From positions 1-8,791 of the forward strand of contig CAVTWD010000023.1 of NCBI GenBank assembly GCA_963738325.1: DNA of 8,791 nucleotides. Direction: 5' to 3'. The notes under the pieces were generated by a model, which was not told the origin of the DNA, made no database searches, and saw only the letters and a list, made by a program, of their open reading frames with translations. Below are positions 1 through 7,300 of this stretch, piece by piece. Position numbers and translations under genes: made by a program. Numbering within the stretch: position 1 is the first letter of the stretch; every line of letters starts with the position of its first letter. The stretch comes from CAVTWD01 sp963738325. GTDB lineage: Bacteria > Actinomycetota > Acidimicrobiia > Acidimicrobiales > Ilumatobacteraceae.

Positions 1-319
1 AGGTGGCGACCAGCTTGGCCGGTGCCCGTAGCCGCCATGACTCCGTCAGCAGCTCGTTGAGCAGCTCGATGTCGGCGGTAGCGAAGCGGACGAGCCCGGA
101 CGGATGACCGTCGTAGTGGGGCGTCGTGAAGAACGTCGCGGGCTCGGCCGCGATGAGCGCCTGCTTCTCGCCCTCGTCCTCGCACCAGACCAGGAGCACG
201 TCGCCCTCCTCGCGGATGCCGGCAGACAGCCCGGTCCTCGACCGCGAAAGCCCGGGGTGCCATAGGAGGGGCGCTCGGTGGTGTGGGGAAGCAGCAGCAC
301 GCGACACGTCGGACATCAT
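1..319 (-). CDS. MmcQ/YjbR-family protein, 3' end outside the window
   Basis: Read on the minus strand with two single-base corrections, this gives a small protein whose N-terminal third matches the usual MmcQ/YjbR opening: a DV..V..LP.TTE motif, here LLLPHTTERPSYGTPGFRV, followed by an acidic middle (REEGDVLLVWCEDEGEK), TPHYDGHPS and a C-terminal ELLTESWRLRAPAKLVA. Members are compact CyaY-like domains of about 115-120 residues, often annotated as DNA-binding; their biological role is poorly defined. About 105 residues are present, so only roughly ten are lost at the window edge. Extra bases seem to sit near 229-234 and 242-244, and another shift near 298-305 separates the ATGs at 314-319 from the conserved frame. 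The start codon lies 20 bp past the ThDP enzyme's stop, so co-transcription with it is likely. Family assignment is from pattern recognition only. Confidence 0.7.
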   Translation of the reverse strand, partial: MMSDVSRAAASPHHRAPLLWHPGLSRSRTGLSAGIREEGDVLLVWCEDEGEKQALIAAEPATFFTTPHYDGHPSGLVRFATADIELLNELLTESWRLRAPAKLVAT

Positions 320-338
320 CCTCGGTGATCCACGATGA

Positions 339-2004
339 TCATCGCTCGGGCTGGCCGCCCTCCGACGGGCCACGCTCCGACGCGCCGCCCTCCGCCGGGC
401 CGCCTCGGATGGCGTCGAGCAGCGCCGGGTAGCCGGCCGGGTCGACGGCGACGTCGATGAGGCACGGTCCCCGCCGGCCCAAGGCCTTGGCCAGGGCGTC
501 GTGGAGCTCGTCGGCGTTGTCGGCGCGGAAGGCGGGCACGCCGAGCGACTCCGCCACGCCCGGCGAAGTCGACCGTTCGATAGCGCACGGCCGACTCGCC
601 GCCCTGGTGGTCGCCCTGCTTGATGGCGATCAGGCTGAGGGCCCGGTCGTCGAACACCACGACGATGACGTCGAGCCACAGGCGAGCGAGCGTCTCGAGC
701 TCGGCCAGGGCCATCCCCAGACCACCGTCCCCGGTGCAGCAGACGACCTTCTGGTCCGCCCGCACGAGCGCGGCCGCCACCGCGGCCGGGAGGGCGAACC
801 CCATCGTCGCCAGCCCGCTCGAGATCAGGAGCTCGCCCGGTTCGTCGACCTCCCACATGGGCACGGCGGCCAGCATGTGGGCGCCGGCGTCGACCGTGGC
901 CACGGTCCCGGCCGGCATGAGCACGCGGGCGGCGGCCACGACGGCCTGGGGGAGCACGCCGACCGGCTCGCTCGGCACGGCGGCCAGCACGCGGGCGAGC
1001 GCGGCGTGCCGGGCGTCCGGCGCGGTGCCGTCCGGCCAGTCCGAGTGAAGGTCGGGCACGTGCTCGCGCAACGCGGCATCCAGGTCGGGCACGACGACCT
1101 CGGCGAGCAGGCGGTCGCCGAAGTAGGCACCCTCGGCGGCCGTGGGCCACGTCCCGAGGAGGATCACGGGCGCCTCGTAGGGCCACGGCGCGGGGATCAG
1201 CTCGACCGGGTCGAGCCCCACGCCGACGACGAGGTCCGCGGCGAGCAGGAGCGGTGCCTCGATCGTCGCGCCGGTGGCGATGCCCGCCGCGTTCGGCCCG
1301 GTCTCGGGCACGATGCCCTTGGCCTTGTAGGTCGTGAGGACGGGCACGGTCGACCCTGCGACCAGATCGCGCAGGCCGGCGGCTGTTGCCCCGACACCTG
1401 CGATGACGACGGGTCGGCGAGCGGACCGGAAGGCGGCACGGACGGCCTTGGCGTCGGCTGGCGGGCGAGCGCGGTCGACGTTGCCCGCGCCGATGGGGGT
1501 GCCCGGCGCGGTCGGGTCGAGGTCGAGGTGCACGGGACCGGGCGGTCCGGAGAGGCTGAGCACGACCGCGGCCCGCACGTCCGCCGCCGTCGACGTCGAG
1601 CCGAGGACGAACGATCCCTTCGTGACAGGGCCGAACAGTGCGGCGTGGTCGAGGCGCTGGTGGGCGACACGACCGCGGTCCACGGCAGGCACGCAGTCGC
1701 TGACGACGAGGAGGGGTTGGCGGTCGAGCCGCACGTGCGCGACGCCGTTCACCGCGCTGGTCACGCCCGGTCCGCGGGTGACGACGCAGGCGCCCGGACG
1801 GCCGGTGAGCTCGGCCGCGGCCGCGGCCATGAGCACCGCTGCACCCTCCGAGTGGGCGAGGACGAACCGCAGCCCCGCGGCCTCGGCGGCCCCGATGACG
1901 TCCAGGTTGCTCCCTCCGCCCGGCAGCCCGAACAGGATCTCGATCCCCGCGTGGCGGAGGCCAGCGGCGACCAGCTGGGCCATTCGCTCGCTTCGCTCGC
2001 TCAT
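339..2004 (-). CDS. Thiamine-diphosphate-dependent acetolactate synthase-like enzyme
   Basis: Restored protein is about 554 residues, normal for the acetolactate synthase/benzoylformate decarboxylase superfamily. Visible order: Pyr domain (about 10-165) with catalytic Glu53 in AHSEGAAVLMA and the TRGPGVTSAVNG loop; central domain (about 185-315); PP domain (about 350-520) with ISSGLATMGFALPAA and the ThDP/Mg motif starting TGDGG at 424. The motif's second half reads FDDRALSLI at 451-459, where related enzymes usually have FND, so a usual Asn is Asp. One extra base in the C-run at 559-561 shifts frame after about residue 482; the other frame then supplies VAESLGVPAFRADNADELHD and ends at 339. 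The ATG at 2004 lies inside the last 50-bp repeat and adds MSERSER; the next ATG at 1983 (MAQLVAAG) is where relatives normally begin. The family decarboxylates or carboligates 2-oxoacids; the substrate here is unknown. Confidence 0.9.
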
Positions 2005-2257
2005 CGACTCCCGCTCTCGGCCGCTCGGGCCATTCGCTCGCTGCGCTCGCTCATCGACTCCCGCTCTCGGCCGCTCGGGCCATTCGCTCGCTGCGCTCGC
2101 TCATCGACTCCCGCTCTCGGCCGCTCGGGCCATTCGCTCGCTGCGCTCGCTCATCGACTCCCGCTCTCGGCCGCTCGGGCCATTCGCTCGCTGCGCTCGC
2201 TCATCGACTCCCGCTCTCGGCCGCTCGGGCCATTCGCTCGCTGCGCTCGCTCATCGA
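1981..2257 (-). repeat. Array of 50-bp tandem repeats, five full units plus 27 bp
   Basis: Units begin (plus coordinates) at 1981, 2031, 2081, 2131 and 2181, with a partial sixth at 2231. They are identical except for T instead of G at 1993. Read on the minus strand each unit starts ATGAGCGAGCGC and ends GGGAGTCG, so it contains an SD-like GGGAG three bases before the next ATG. Because 50 = 17 x 3 - 1, each frame runs 17 codons (MSERSERMARAAESGSR) and stops at a TGA overlapping the next unit's ATG. Stops fall at 2201, 2151, 2101, 2051 and 2001; starts at 2254, 2204, 2154, 2104, 2054 and 2004. The GntR gene stops on the first ATGA (2251-2254), and the ThDP gene starts on the last ATG. Copy number could be misassembled. 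Not CRISPR: there are no spacers. Confidence 0.97.
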
Positions 2258-2968
2258 TCCGTCGCCCGGAGCTGGACCCGGTAGGAGTAGCGGGCGGGGT
2301 TGCAGTGGTTGATGGCCAGCTCGACCGGTTCCTGGTCGCGGTCGAAGTACAGACGGTCGATGCGCAGGACGGGCGCACCGTCGCGCACGTCGATCTGTCG
2401 GGCGACCTCGTCCGGCGCCGGGACCACGGTGATGCTCTGCTGGGCGCTGGCGATCGGCACCGCCTCCCGGACGACGCTCAGCACCGTCATCTTCCGGCGG
2501 ACGCCGATCTCGGTCAGGTCTCGCCGGGCCACTAGCCGGCGGCCGACCGTGACCGGCACGAAGATCGTCGTGACCGAGAACGGCTGGTCCTCGTGGAAGC
2601 GACGGAAGGTCATCGAGACCACGTCGTCGCGGTCGAGCCGCAGCCGCCCGGCCGCCTCGAGGTCCACCAGCGGGCGGGGCGGCTCGACCACCTCCATCTC
2701 GGTGTCCAGCGACAAGGCGAGGAGGTCCTCGATGGAGCCGACGAGCGCAAGTACTTGCTCTCGCCCTCGTAGGCGAACGTGCCCCGGCCCGGCACCCGGT
2801 ACACGACGCCCTCGGCCACCAGGTCCTGGAAGGCGCGGCGGACGGTCTGGCGACTGACGCCGTGGGTCCGCACGAGCTCGGCCTCGGTCGGCAGGCGCTC
2901 GGGGTAGCGCCGCTCCCGGATGTCCGCCGCAGCTGCTCGGACAGCACCGCGTGCGCCGTCGGACCCAT
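2251..2968 (-). CDS. GntR-family transcriptional regulator, HutC/UTRA type
   Basis: Restored protein is about 238 residues, typical of the HutC subfamily. The N-terminal winged helix-turn-helix is clear (DIRERRYPERLPTEAEL, then THGVSRQTVRRAFQDL, wing VVYRVPGRGTFAYEG). The C-terminal UTRA ligand-binding domain runs from about residue 85 and includes FRRFHEDQPFSVTTIFVP, VREAVPIASAQQSITVVPA and the closing LYFDRDQEPVELAIN. Two shifts must be repaired: near 2928-2934 (EQLRADIRE) and a missing base near 2754 (SKYLALVGSIED). The start at 2968 (MGPTAHAVLSEQL) is supported by a promoter that would place transcription at or near the ATG. The gene diverges from the plus-strand operon at 3100 and lies upstream of the ThDP enzyme, so it plausibly controls both, with a pathway metabolite as effector (inference). 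Its TGA overlaps the first repeat ATG. Confidence 0.93.
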
Positions 2969-2973
2969 GACGT

Positions 2974-3003
2974 AGTAAATGGCCGGACAAGGCTCGGGGT
3001 CAA
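2974..3003 (-). promoter_or_regulatory. Predicted promoter of the GntR gene, leaderless
   Basis: On the minus strand TTGACC (2998-3003) and TTTACT (2974-2979) are separated by 18 bp, a fair match to a sigma-70/SigA-type promoter. Expected initiation about seven bases downstream falls on or beside the ATG at 2966-2968. No Shine-Dalgarno sequence precedes that ATG. A leaderless mRNA is therefore predicted, a common situation in actinobacteria. The position rests on consensus matching only. Confidence 0.4.
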
Positions 3004-3025
3004 GCCCGATGGTGGTCCGCCGTCC

Positions 3026-3055
3026 TTGACACCGTGCGCTGCCGGTACGCATCAT
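3026..3055 (+). promoter_or_regulatory. Predicted promoter of the PNPOx-monooxygenase-DUF3500 operon
   Basis: A perfect TTGACA -35 hexamer at 3026-3031 is followed after 18 bp by CATCAT (3050-3055), which keeps the key A and T positions of a -10 box. Initiation would be near 3062, giving a leader of roughly 38 bases before the ATG at 3100, with a G-rich GGGGGG ribosome-binding region at 3088-3093. A short inverted repeat, GCGTACAAACGC (3071-3082), lies in the leader and is a weak candidate operator for the divergent GntR protein. Confidence 0.45.
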
Positions 3056-3099
3056 GCAGCCACCATTTGAGCGTACAAACGCGTGCTGGGGGGATCGGC

Positions 3100-3619
3100 A
3101 TGACCATTCGAGTGGCCCAGTTCCTGGACGTCGCCTCCGGGCTGCAACCGAAGCAGTTCAGCGTCGGCGGACACGTCGAGATCGCCTCTCTCGACGAACT
3201 CGATCCGATGTACAAGCAGCTGTTGGATCGACCGATCGCCTGCGTGCTGGCGGTCATCGGCGGCGACGGGCGACCCAACCTGACCCCGATGTGGTTCGAC
3301 TACGAGGGCGACAAGGTGCTCGTCAACCTGGCCACCCACCGCCGCAAGTACGGCTGGATCCGCAAGAACCCGCAGCTGACCCTGGTGCTGGTCAACCCCG
3401 ACAACGCGTACCACTGGGTCAGCATCCGCTGCAGCGCCAACGAGGAGCTGTCCGGACGACCCCGCGGTGGGTGAGCGGGTCACCGCCCAGCTGGATCGCA
3501 TCTGGACGAAGTACACGCAGCAGCCGCCGCCGTACGGCCTGCGCGACCCCTCGATCGACGAGCGCCGCGCCCTGTTCGTGTGCGACGTCGAGCGGGTGGC
3601 CACCTTCGGCAAGCCGTGA
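3100..3619 (+). CDS. PNPOx-fold flavin/F420-type oxidoreductase family protein
   Basis: The start at 3100 (MTIRVAQFLDV) follows a G-run ribosome-binding site. From about residue 45 the split-barrel pattern of the PPOX-class F420-dependent family is plain: RPIACVLAVIGGDGRPNLTP, MWFDYEGDKVLVNLATHRRK, YGWIRKNPQLTLVLVNPDN, YHWVSIR. One missing base near 3452 breaks the frame; after repair the C-terminal part reads ELSEDDPAVGERVTAQL, DRIWTKYTQQPPPYGL and ends VCDVERVATFGKP, about 173 residues in total, normal for the family. Relatives bind F420 or FMN and reduce or oxidise small molecules; which cofactor applies here cannot be told. The stop lies 4 bp before the monooxygenase start, so the genes are co-transcribed and probably act in the same pathway. 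A reductive step or a cofactor-supply role are both possible. Confidence 0.87.
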
Positions 3620-3623
3620 CGCG

Positions 3624-4804
3624 ATGGCTTCCGCGTGGCGCATCGCGGTCGCCGGGGGCTCGCTCGGCGGGTTGACCGCGGCGCTCGTCCTGCGCGACCT
3701 CGGCGCCGACGTCGACGTGTACGAGCGCTCGCCCGCGGAACTGGAGCAGCGGGGCGCGGGGATCGGCTTCCTGCCCGTCAGCTCCCGGTACTTCGTCGAG
3801 CGGGCCGGGCTGGATCTCGACCGCATCGCACGCGGACGGCTCGCATCCGCTACCTGGCCCACGATGGCGGCATCGTCCACGACGAGGCGCACACCTATCG
3901 CTTCAGCTCGTGGAACACGGTGTACCGCCACCTGCTGCAGTGCTTCGGGCGGGACCGCTACGAGCTCGGCACCGAGGTGGTCGGCTTCGAGGTGGGCGCC
4001 GACGAGGTGCGGGTGGCCTTCGGCGATGGGCGGGCCACGACCGTCGACCTGCTCGTCTGCGCGGAGGGGATCGGCTCGACCACCCGGCGTCGCCTGCTAC
4101 CCGACGTGGCCCCGGTCTACGCCGGCTACGTCGGCCTGGCGGGGCATGATCCCGGAGAAGATCTGCCATCGAACTACCGGTCGGTGTTCGACGACACCAT
4201 CAGGTACTGCGTCTCGCCAGCAGCCACATCATATGTACCCGATACCCGGCGCGGACGGTTAGATCGTGCCGGGCAACCGCCTGATGAACTTCGTCTGGTA
4301 CTGGAACTGCCTGACGGTCCTGAACTGGACGACCTGTTCGTCGAGTCCGACGGGGTGCAGCGGCCAGCTGCTCGGTACCGGCCGGGCACGTCGCGCAACG
4401 ACCAGCTCGACGGATGCGGTGCCGACGCCAGTCCCTGATGGCGGCGGAGGTCGCCGACGGTCGTGTGCCGCGCGGGCAACCGTTCGTGCAGACGATCGTG
4501 GAGGTCGGTGCCGCGGATGGCCTTCGGCCGGGCGTGCCTGGTCGGCGACGCCGCCTTCGTGGTCCGCCCCCATGCCGGGGCCGCCACCGCCAAGTCCGCG
4601 GCCGATGCCTGGTCGTTGGCGGAGGCCCTCGAGGGTGCCGCTGATGTCCGGTCGGCGCTGCAGGCGTGGGAGCCGGGCCAGCTGGCCCTCGGCCGCAACC
4701 TGCTCGAGCGGACCCGCCGCATCGGAGCCCGCTCGCAGGTCGAGGGGAGTTGGCGCCCCGGCGACCCCGAGCTGATCTTCGGCCTGGAGGGTCCCGGACG
4801 ATGA
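3624..4804 (+). CDS. FAD-dependent aromatic monooxygenase, dihydroxypyridine hydroxylase-like
   Basis: Restored protein is about 393 residues. It opens with a Rossmann dinucleotide motif (IAVAGGSLGGLTAALVL) and the acidic strand end VDVYERS, then RGAGIGFLPVSSRYFVE. The middle reads RYLAHDGGIVHD and YRFSSWNTVYRHLLQCFG, followed by a DG-type motif as DLLVCAEGIGSTTRR (Glu where Asp is usual). The GD motif is LVGDAAFVVRPHAGAATAK with SAADAW after it, and a basic C-terminus (LLERTRRIGARSQ) ends in FGLEGPGR. This order and wording resemble the 2,6-dihydroxypyridine 3-monooxygenase group of class A flavin hydroxylases, which hydroxylate electron-rich aromatic or pyridine rings using NAD(P)H and O2. 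Frame breaks lie near 3830-3838, 4145-4165, 4213-4262, 4300, 4414 and 4510; the TAG at 4259-4261 is a product of one of them. The stop overlaps the next gene by ATGA. The real substrate is unproven. Confidence 0.9.
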
Positions 4805-5951
4805 GCGAGCAGCGCGTCGCCCGACGGCATCTGGCCGGCCGCATGGCCGACGCGGCGTCGACTCTCATCGCCACGCTCGACGCCGGGCAGCGGGAGGCGG
4901 CGGTCTGGTCGTTCCCCTCCGACGACGAGCGCCTGCTGTGGTTCTACACACCGACCGACCACGGCGGCGTCACGCTGGCGGACCTGGCCTCACCGCAGCA
5001 GCGCCTCGCCCTCCAGCTCGTGGCGTCCGGTCTGTCCCGCGCCGGCTACGTGACCGTGGCCACGATCATGGGCCTGGAGAATGTCCTCGACGAGGCCGAG
5101 GGCTGGACCAGCATGTTCCCCCGGCCGCACCCGCGGACGGGACCCCGCCCGGTACTACCTCCGCGTGTTCGGGGATCCGGCCTCGGGCACGTGGTCGTGG
5201 CGCTTCGGCGGTCACCACGTCTCGATCCACCACACCGTCGTCGAGGGTGAGGCTGCGCTCGTGCACGCCGAGCTTCATGGGCGCGGACCCGGCGTCGTCG
5301 CCGCTCCTCGGCCCTCATCCGCTGCGGCCGCTGGCCGGGGCCGAGGATCTGGGCCGGGAGCTCGTCCGTGCGCTCGACGACGGGCGGCACACGCAAGCGG
5401 TCCTCGCTCCAGTGGCGCCAACCGACATCGTCGGCGGCAACCGGCCTCGGCTGTCGGACGGGGACCTGCCCATCCCGCTGCAGAGCATCTGGCGAGGGAT
5501 GCCGGATGGACGCGTTCGCCGCCCGGCTGGAGGCCACGCAACGCCGCGCCGAGGAGGCAATCGGACTGCGGCCGGAGGACCTCGAGGCCGTGCGCCTCAC
5601 CCTTGGCGAGAGTCCGGCGAAGGGCGTCGCCGTCGCCGCGCTCGACAGCGGCCAGCAGGAGCTGCTGCGGGCGCTCCTCGCGGTCTACGTGGAGCGGGTG
5701 CCCGAGGCGCTCGCCGACGCCGAGGCAGAGAAGTACGCCGGCGACCGCTTGCTGGCCCTCCACTCGCGTGGGCCGGCGGCCTCGAGCCTGGCCAACCCCA
5801 CTACTACCGGGTGCAGGGGCCACGCCTCCTGGTCGAGTACGACAACACGCAGCGGGGCGTCAACCCGCGCACACGGTCTGCGCGCGATCCGGACGGGGAC
5901 TTCGGCGGCGACGTCCTGGCCGAGCACCACGCCGCGCACCACCGCACCTGA
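4801..5951 (+). CDS. DUF3500 family protein
   Basis: Restored length is about 383 residues, as expected for DUF3500. Recognisable blocks are WSFPSDDERLLWFYTPTDHG, LADLASPQQRLALQLVASGLS, IMGLENVLDEAEG, RYYLRVFGDPASGTWSWRFG, GHHVSIHHTVVEGE, TPSFMGADPA, the central AVLAPVAPTDIVGGN, and the C-terminal FAWAGGLEPGQPHYYRVQGP followed by LLVEYDNTQRGVN and DPDGDFGGDVLAEHHAAHH. The His-rich GHH, HYYR and EYDNTQ blocks suggest a metal or active-site cluster (inference); I know of no assigned reaction for the family. Frame shifts lie near 5145, 5250-5270, 5510-5530, 5762-5785 and 5862-5880. Translation is coupled to the monooxygenase by a four-base ATGA overlap, so the two proteins probably work on the same compound. 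The start MSEQRVARR loosely recalls the MSERSER repeat peptide, sharing CGATGAGCGAGC at DNA level, but the likeness soon ends. Confidence 0.9.
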
Positions 5952-5963
5952 ACACCCGGTCGG

Positions 5964-6382
5964 TCAGCTCTCGACGGCCGTCGCCCGCTGCCAGACCTGC
6001 AGAAGCTCGTCCATCAGTGCGCCCGTGCCGCCCGGCGGCATCACCTCGGGCTCACTGTCCCGCTCGCGGACGACGGCGACGTAGCCGCCGGCAGGCGGTC
6101 ACGGCCACCGCGGTCCGCACCCGCTGGCGGCGGGGATGGCGGCGCGGCCGCGGGCCGTCCAGGGGCGCGGCCCAGCCTTCGACGACGAGGGCGACGGCCA
6201 CGAAGTCCTCGCCCGGGAGCAGGGTGAAGAGGCTGACGATGTCGTACCGGATCGCCCTCGTCGACCTGCACCCAGGTGAACGACGGCGTGATGCCGAACA
6301 GGCGGGCCGCATGGCCCCATCCCATCCGGTGCTGGCTGGCCTCGAGGGCGAGGGTGGTCGTGGTCAGGGCAAGGTCGCTCAT
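5964..6382 (-). CDS. Small conserved-looking protein of unknown function
   Basis: I do not recognise this protein with certainty. With shifts repaired near 6246 and 6093 it has about 139 residues: MSDLALTTTTLALEASQ, RMGWGHAARLFGI, VDEGD, YDIVSLFTLLPGEDFVAVAL, VVEGWAAPL, a basic HPRRQRVRTAVAVTA, GGYVAVVRERDSEPEVMPPG and GTGALMDELLQVWQRAT. The alternation of buried strands and helices with no signal peptide or membrane segment indicates a small cytosolic alpha/beta protein. The way conserved reading resumes exactly after each shift, together with the tidy stop, argues for a real gene. The layout faintly recalls small actinobacterial proteins annotated PPA1309 family, but I would not assert it. 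It ends 12 bp from the convergent DUF3500 stop and lies downstream of, and on the same strand as, the IclR regulator. Confidence 0.65.
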
Positions 6383-6491
6383 GACCAGAGGACGTGCCTG
6401 ACGGAGGCCGATCCGGAAAGGGTGGTCGGCGAGACGCCAGCGGCGCTGCACGAGCAGTCGGCTTCTCGCACCCCGCAGGCCGGGTTCGCGT

Positions 6492-6570
6492 CCGGCCTTC
6501 TGGCGGCGAGGTCGTCGCACCGGCGAGACAGTCGCATCGGTGACACAAACCCGCGCCAGAAGCCGGCCGG
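6492..6570. repeat. Imperfect inverted repeat
   Basis: CCGGCCTTCTGGCG at 6492-6505 is the reverse complement of most of CGCCAGAAGCCGGCCGG at 6554-6570. The right arm carries three extra bases in its middle. The arms are 48 bp apart. A transcribed long hairpin or a protein-binding pair are both possible; chance cannot be excluded at this G+C content. Confidence 0.5.
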
Positions 6571-6578
6571 CCGAGTCT

Positions 6579-6597
6579 GCCGGGCGTCACGCCCGGC
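6579..6597 (-). terminator. Candidate terminator hairpin after the IclR gene
   Basis: GCCGGGCG and CGCCCGGC form a perfect 8-bp stem around a three-base loop. It lies about 36 bases beyond the likely IclR stop and before the next gene on that strand. There is no T-tract on either side, so it would be a non-canonical terminator of the G+C-rich actinobacterial kind. Confidence 0.45.
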
Positions 6598-6632
6598 CGC
6601 GCCGCCCACGCCGGGCGCGGTGCGGCGGCGGG

Positions 6633-7300
6633 TCAGCCGGCGATCAGCGACCTCGATGGCCCTCGCGGCCGCGACCACCGCGCCGCCGAAGCGGGCTCCT
6701 GGTTGCCGGGACAGGCGCTCGACCGGGCCGGAGACGCTCACCGCGGCGATGACCGCGCCGTCGAGCCCGCGCACGCCGGCGCTCACGGACGCCACGCCGG
6801 GCTCGCGCTCCTCGACCGACTCGACCCAGCCCGGCCCGGCCGACCTCCTCCCCGCCGAGCACGTGACCGGCCGAGCCGCGGTCGAGGGGGAGGAGCGCGC
6901 CCTCCGCCACGATCCAGCGCAGCCCGTGGGGCGATTGGAGGGAGAGCACGCAACGACGGCCACCCTCTTCGGGCACGTAGAGCTGCACGCCCTCGCCGGT
7001 CTCGTCGCGCAGGGCCTCGAGTGCGGGCCGGGCCAGCGACCGCAAGGGTTCGGCGCCCGCCACCGCGTGGCCGAGGCTGATGAGGCGCAAGCCGAGCACG
7101 AAGCGCCCGGACTCGTCCCGGCCGACCGAGCCCGTGGCGGGCCCGGCGCGACCGCCGAGACGGTGAGCGGTCGCCCGGGGCAACCCGGTGGCCGCCATCA
7201 GGGTCCGACAGCGGGGCCGGTCCGGCCTTCCGAGCGCGCGTCGAGGATGGCGGCCGCCTTGTCGACGACCCCGGCCCGGTCCGCTACGCTCGGCTCCCAT
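6633..7300 (-). CDS. ndgR: IclR-family regulator, NdgR/LtbR-like, divergent from leuC
   Basis: Restored reading starts MGAERSGPAGVVDKAAAIL, with an IclR winged helix (LMAATGLPRATAHRL, GRDESGRFVLGLRLISLG) and an effector domain (SLARPALEALRDETGEGVQL, RRCVLSLQSPHGLRWIV, LDRGSAGHVLGG). The most telling blocks are GWVESVEEREPGVASVSA and AVIAAVSVSGPVERLSRQPG, which match the C-terminal half of Streptomyces NdgR closely. NdgR and Corynebacterium LtbR sit divergently from leuCD and control leucine-biosynthesis genes; the same layout is seen here. Frame shifts fall near 7275, 7230, 7215, 7150 and 6830-6850. The stop is uncertain: unshifted reading runs to 6379, while family length favours the TGA at 6644-6646 or 6633-6635, so the 3' end given is approximate. 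Start is at the ATG complementary to 7298-7300. Confidence 0.88.

Larger units (their letters stand above)
6383..6632. other. Non-coding stretch of about 250 bp with inverted repeats
   Basis: No convincing gene is seen here. The open minus-strand frame running through it from the IclR gene loses family character after AARAIEVA and has the composition of an untranslated G+C-rich sequence. In related loci of mycobacteria and streptomycetes, tRNA-Glu and tRNA-Gln lie near this regulator, so I looked for them on both strands and found neither. The stretch contains a perfect hairpin (6579-6597) and a longer imperfect inverted repeat (6492-6505 with 6554-6570). Confidence 0.5.

Noticed and set aside
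1981..2257. CRISPR array
   Set aside because: The units are directly abutting with no variable spacers, and no cas genes are nearby.
457..2535. Long plus-strand open frame of 692 codons opposite the ThDP and GntR genes
   Set aside because: It is an antisense shadow typical of G+C-rich DNA: the minus strand carries clear family motifs throughout, while this frame has low-complexity Arg/Gly/His content and runs through the repeat array.
4259..4261. In-frame TAG in the monooxygenase
   Set aside because: The frames on either side differ, with MYPIPGADG before it and IVPGNRLMNFVWY after it, so it comes from a missing or extra base rather than a true nonsense codon.
4801..4836. Further MSERSER repeat copy at the DUF3500 start (MSEQRVARR)
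   Set aside because: Only the first dozen bases (CGATGAGCGAGC) match; beyond that the likeness is no better than expected for Arg-rich G+C-rich coding sequence.
6430..6520. Possible tRNA (GGTTCGCGTCC resembles a T-loop; CGCCAG and CTGGCG resemble acceptor arms)
   Set aside because: The T-stem does not pair in the proper register, the conserved A58 is C, and no D-arm or anticodon arm can be drawn. Expected tRNA-Glu or tRNA-Gln sequences are not present on either strand.
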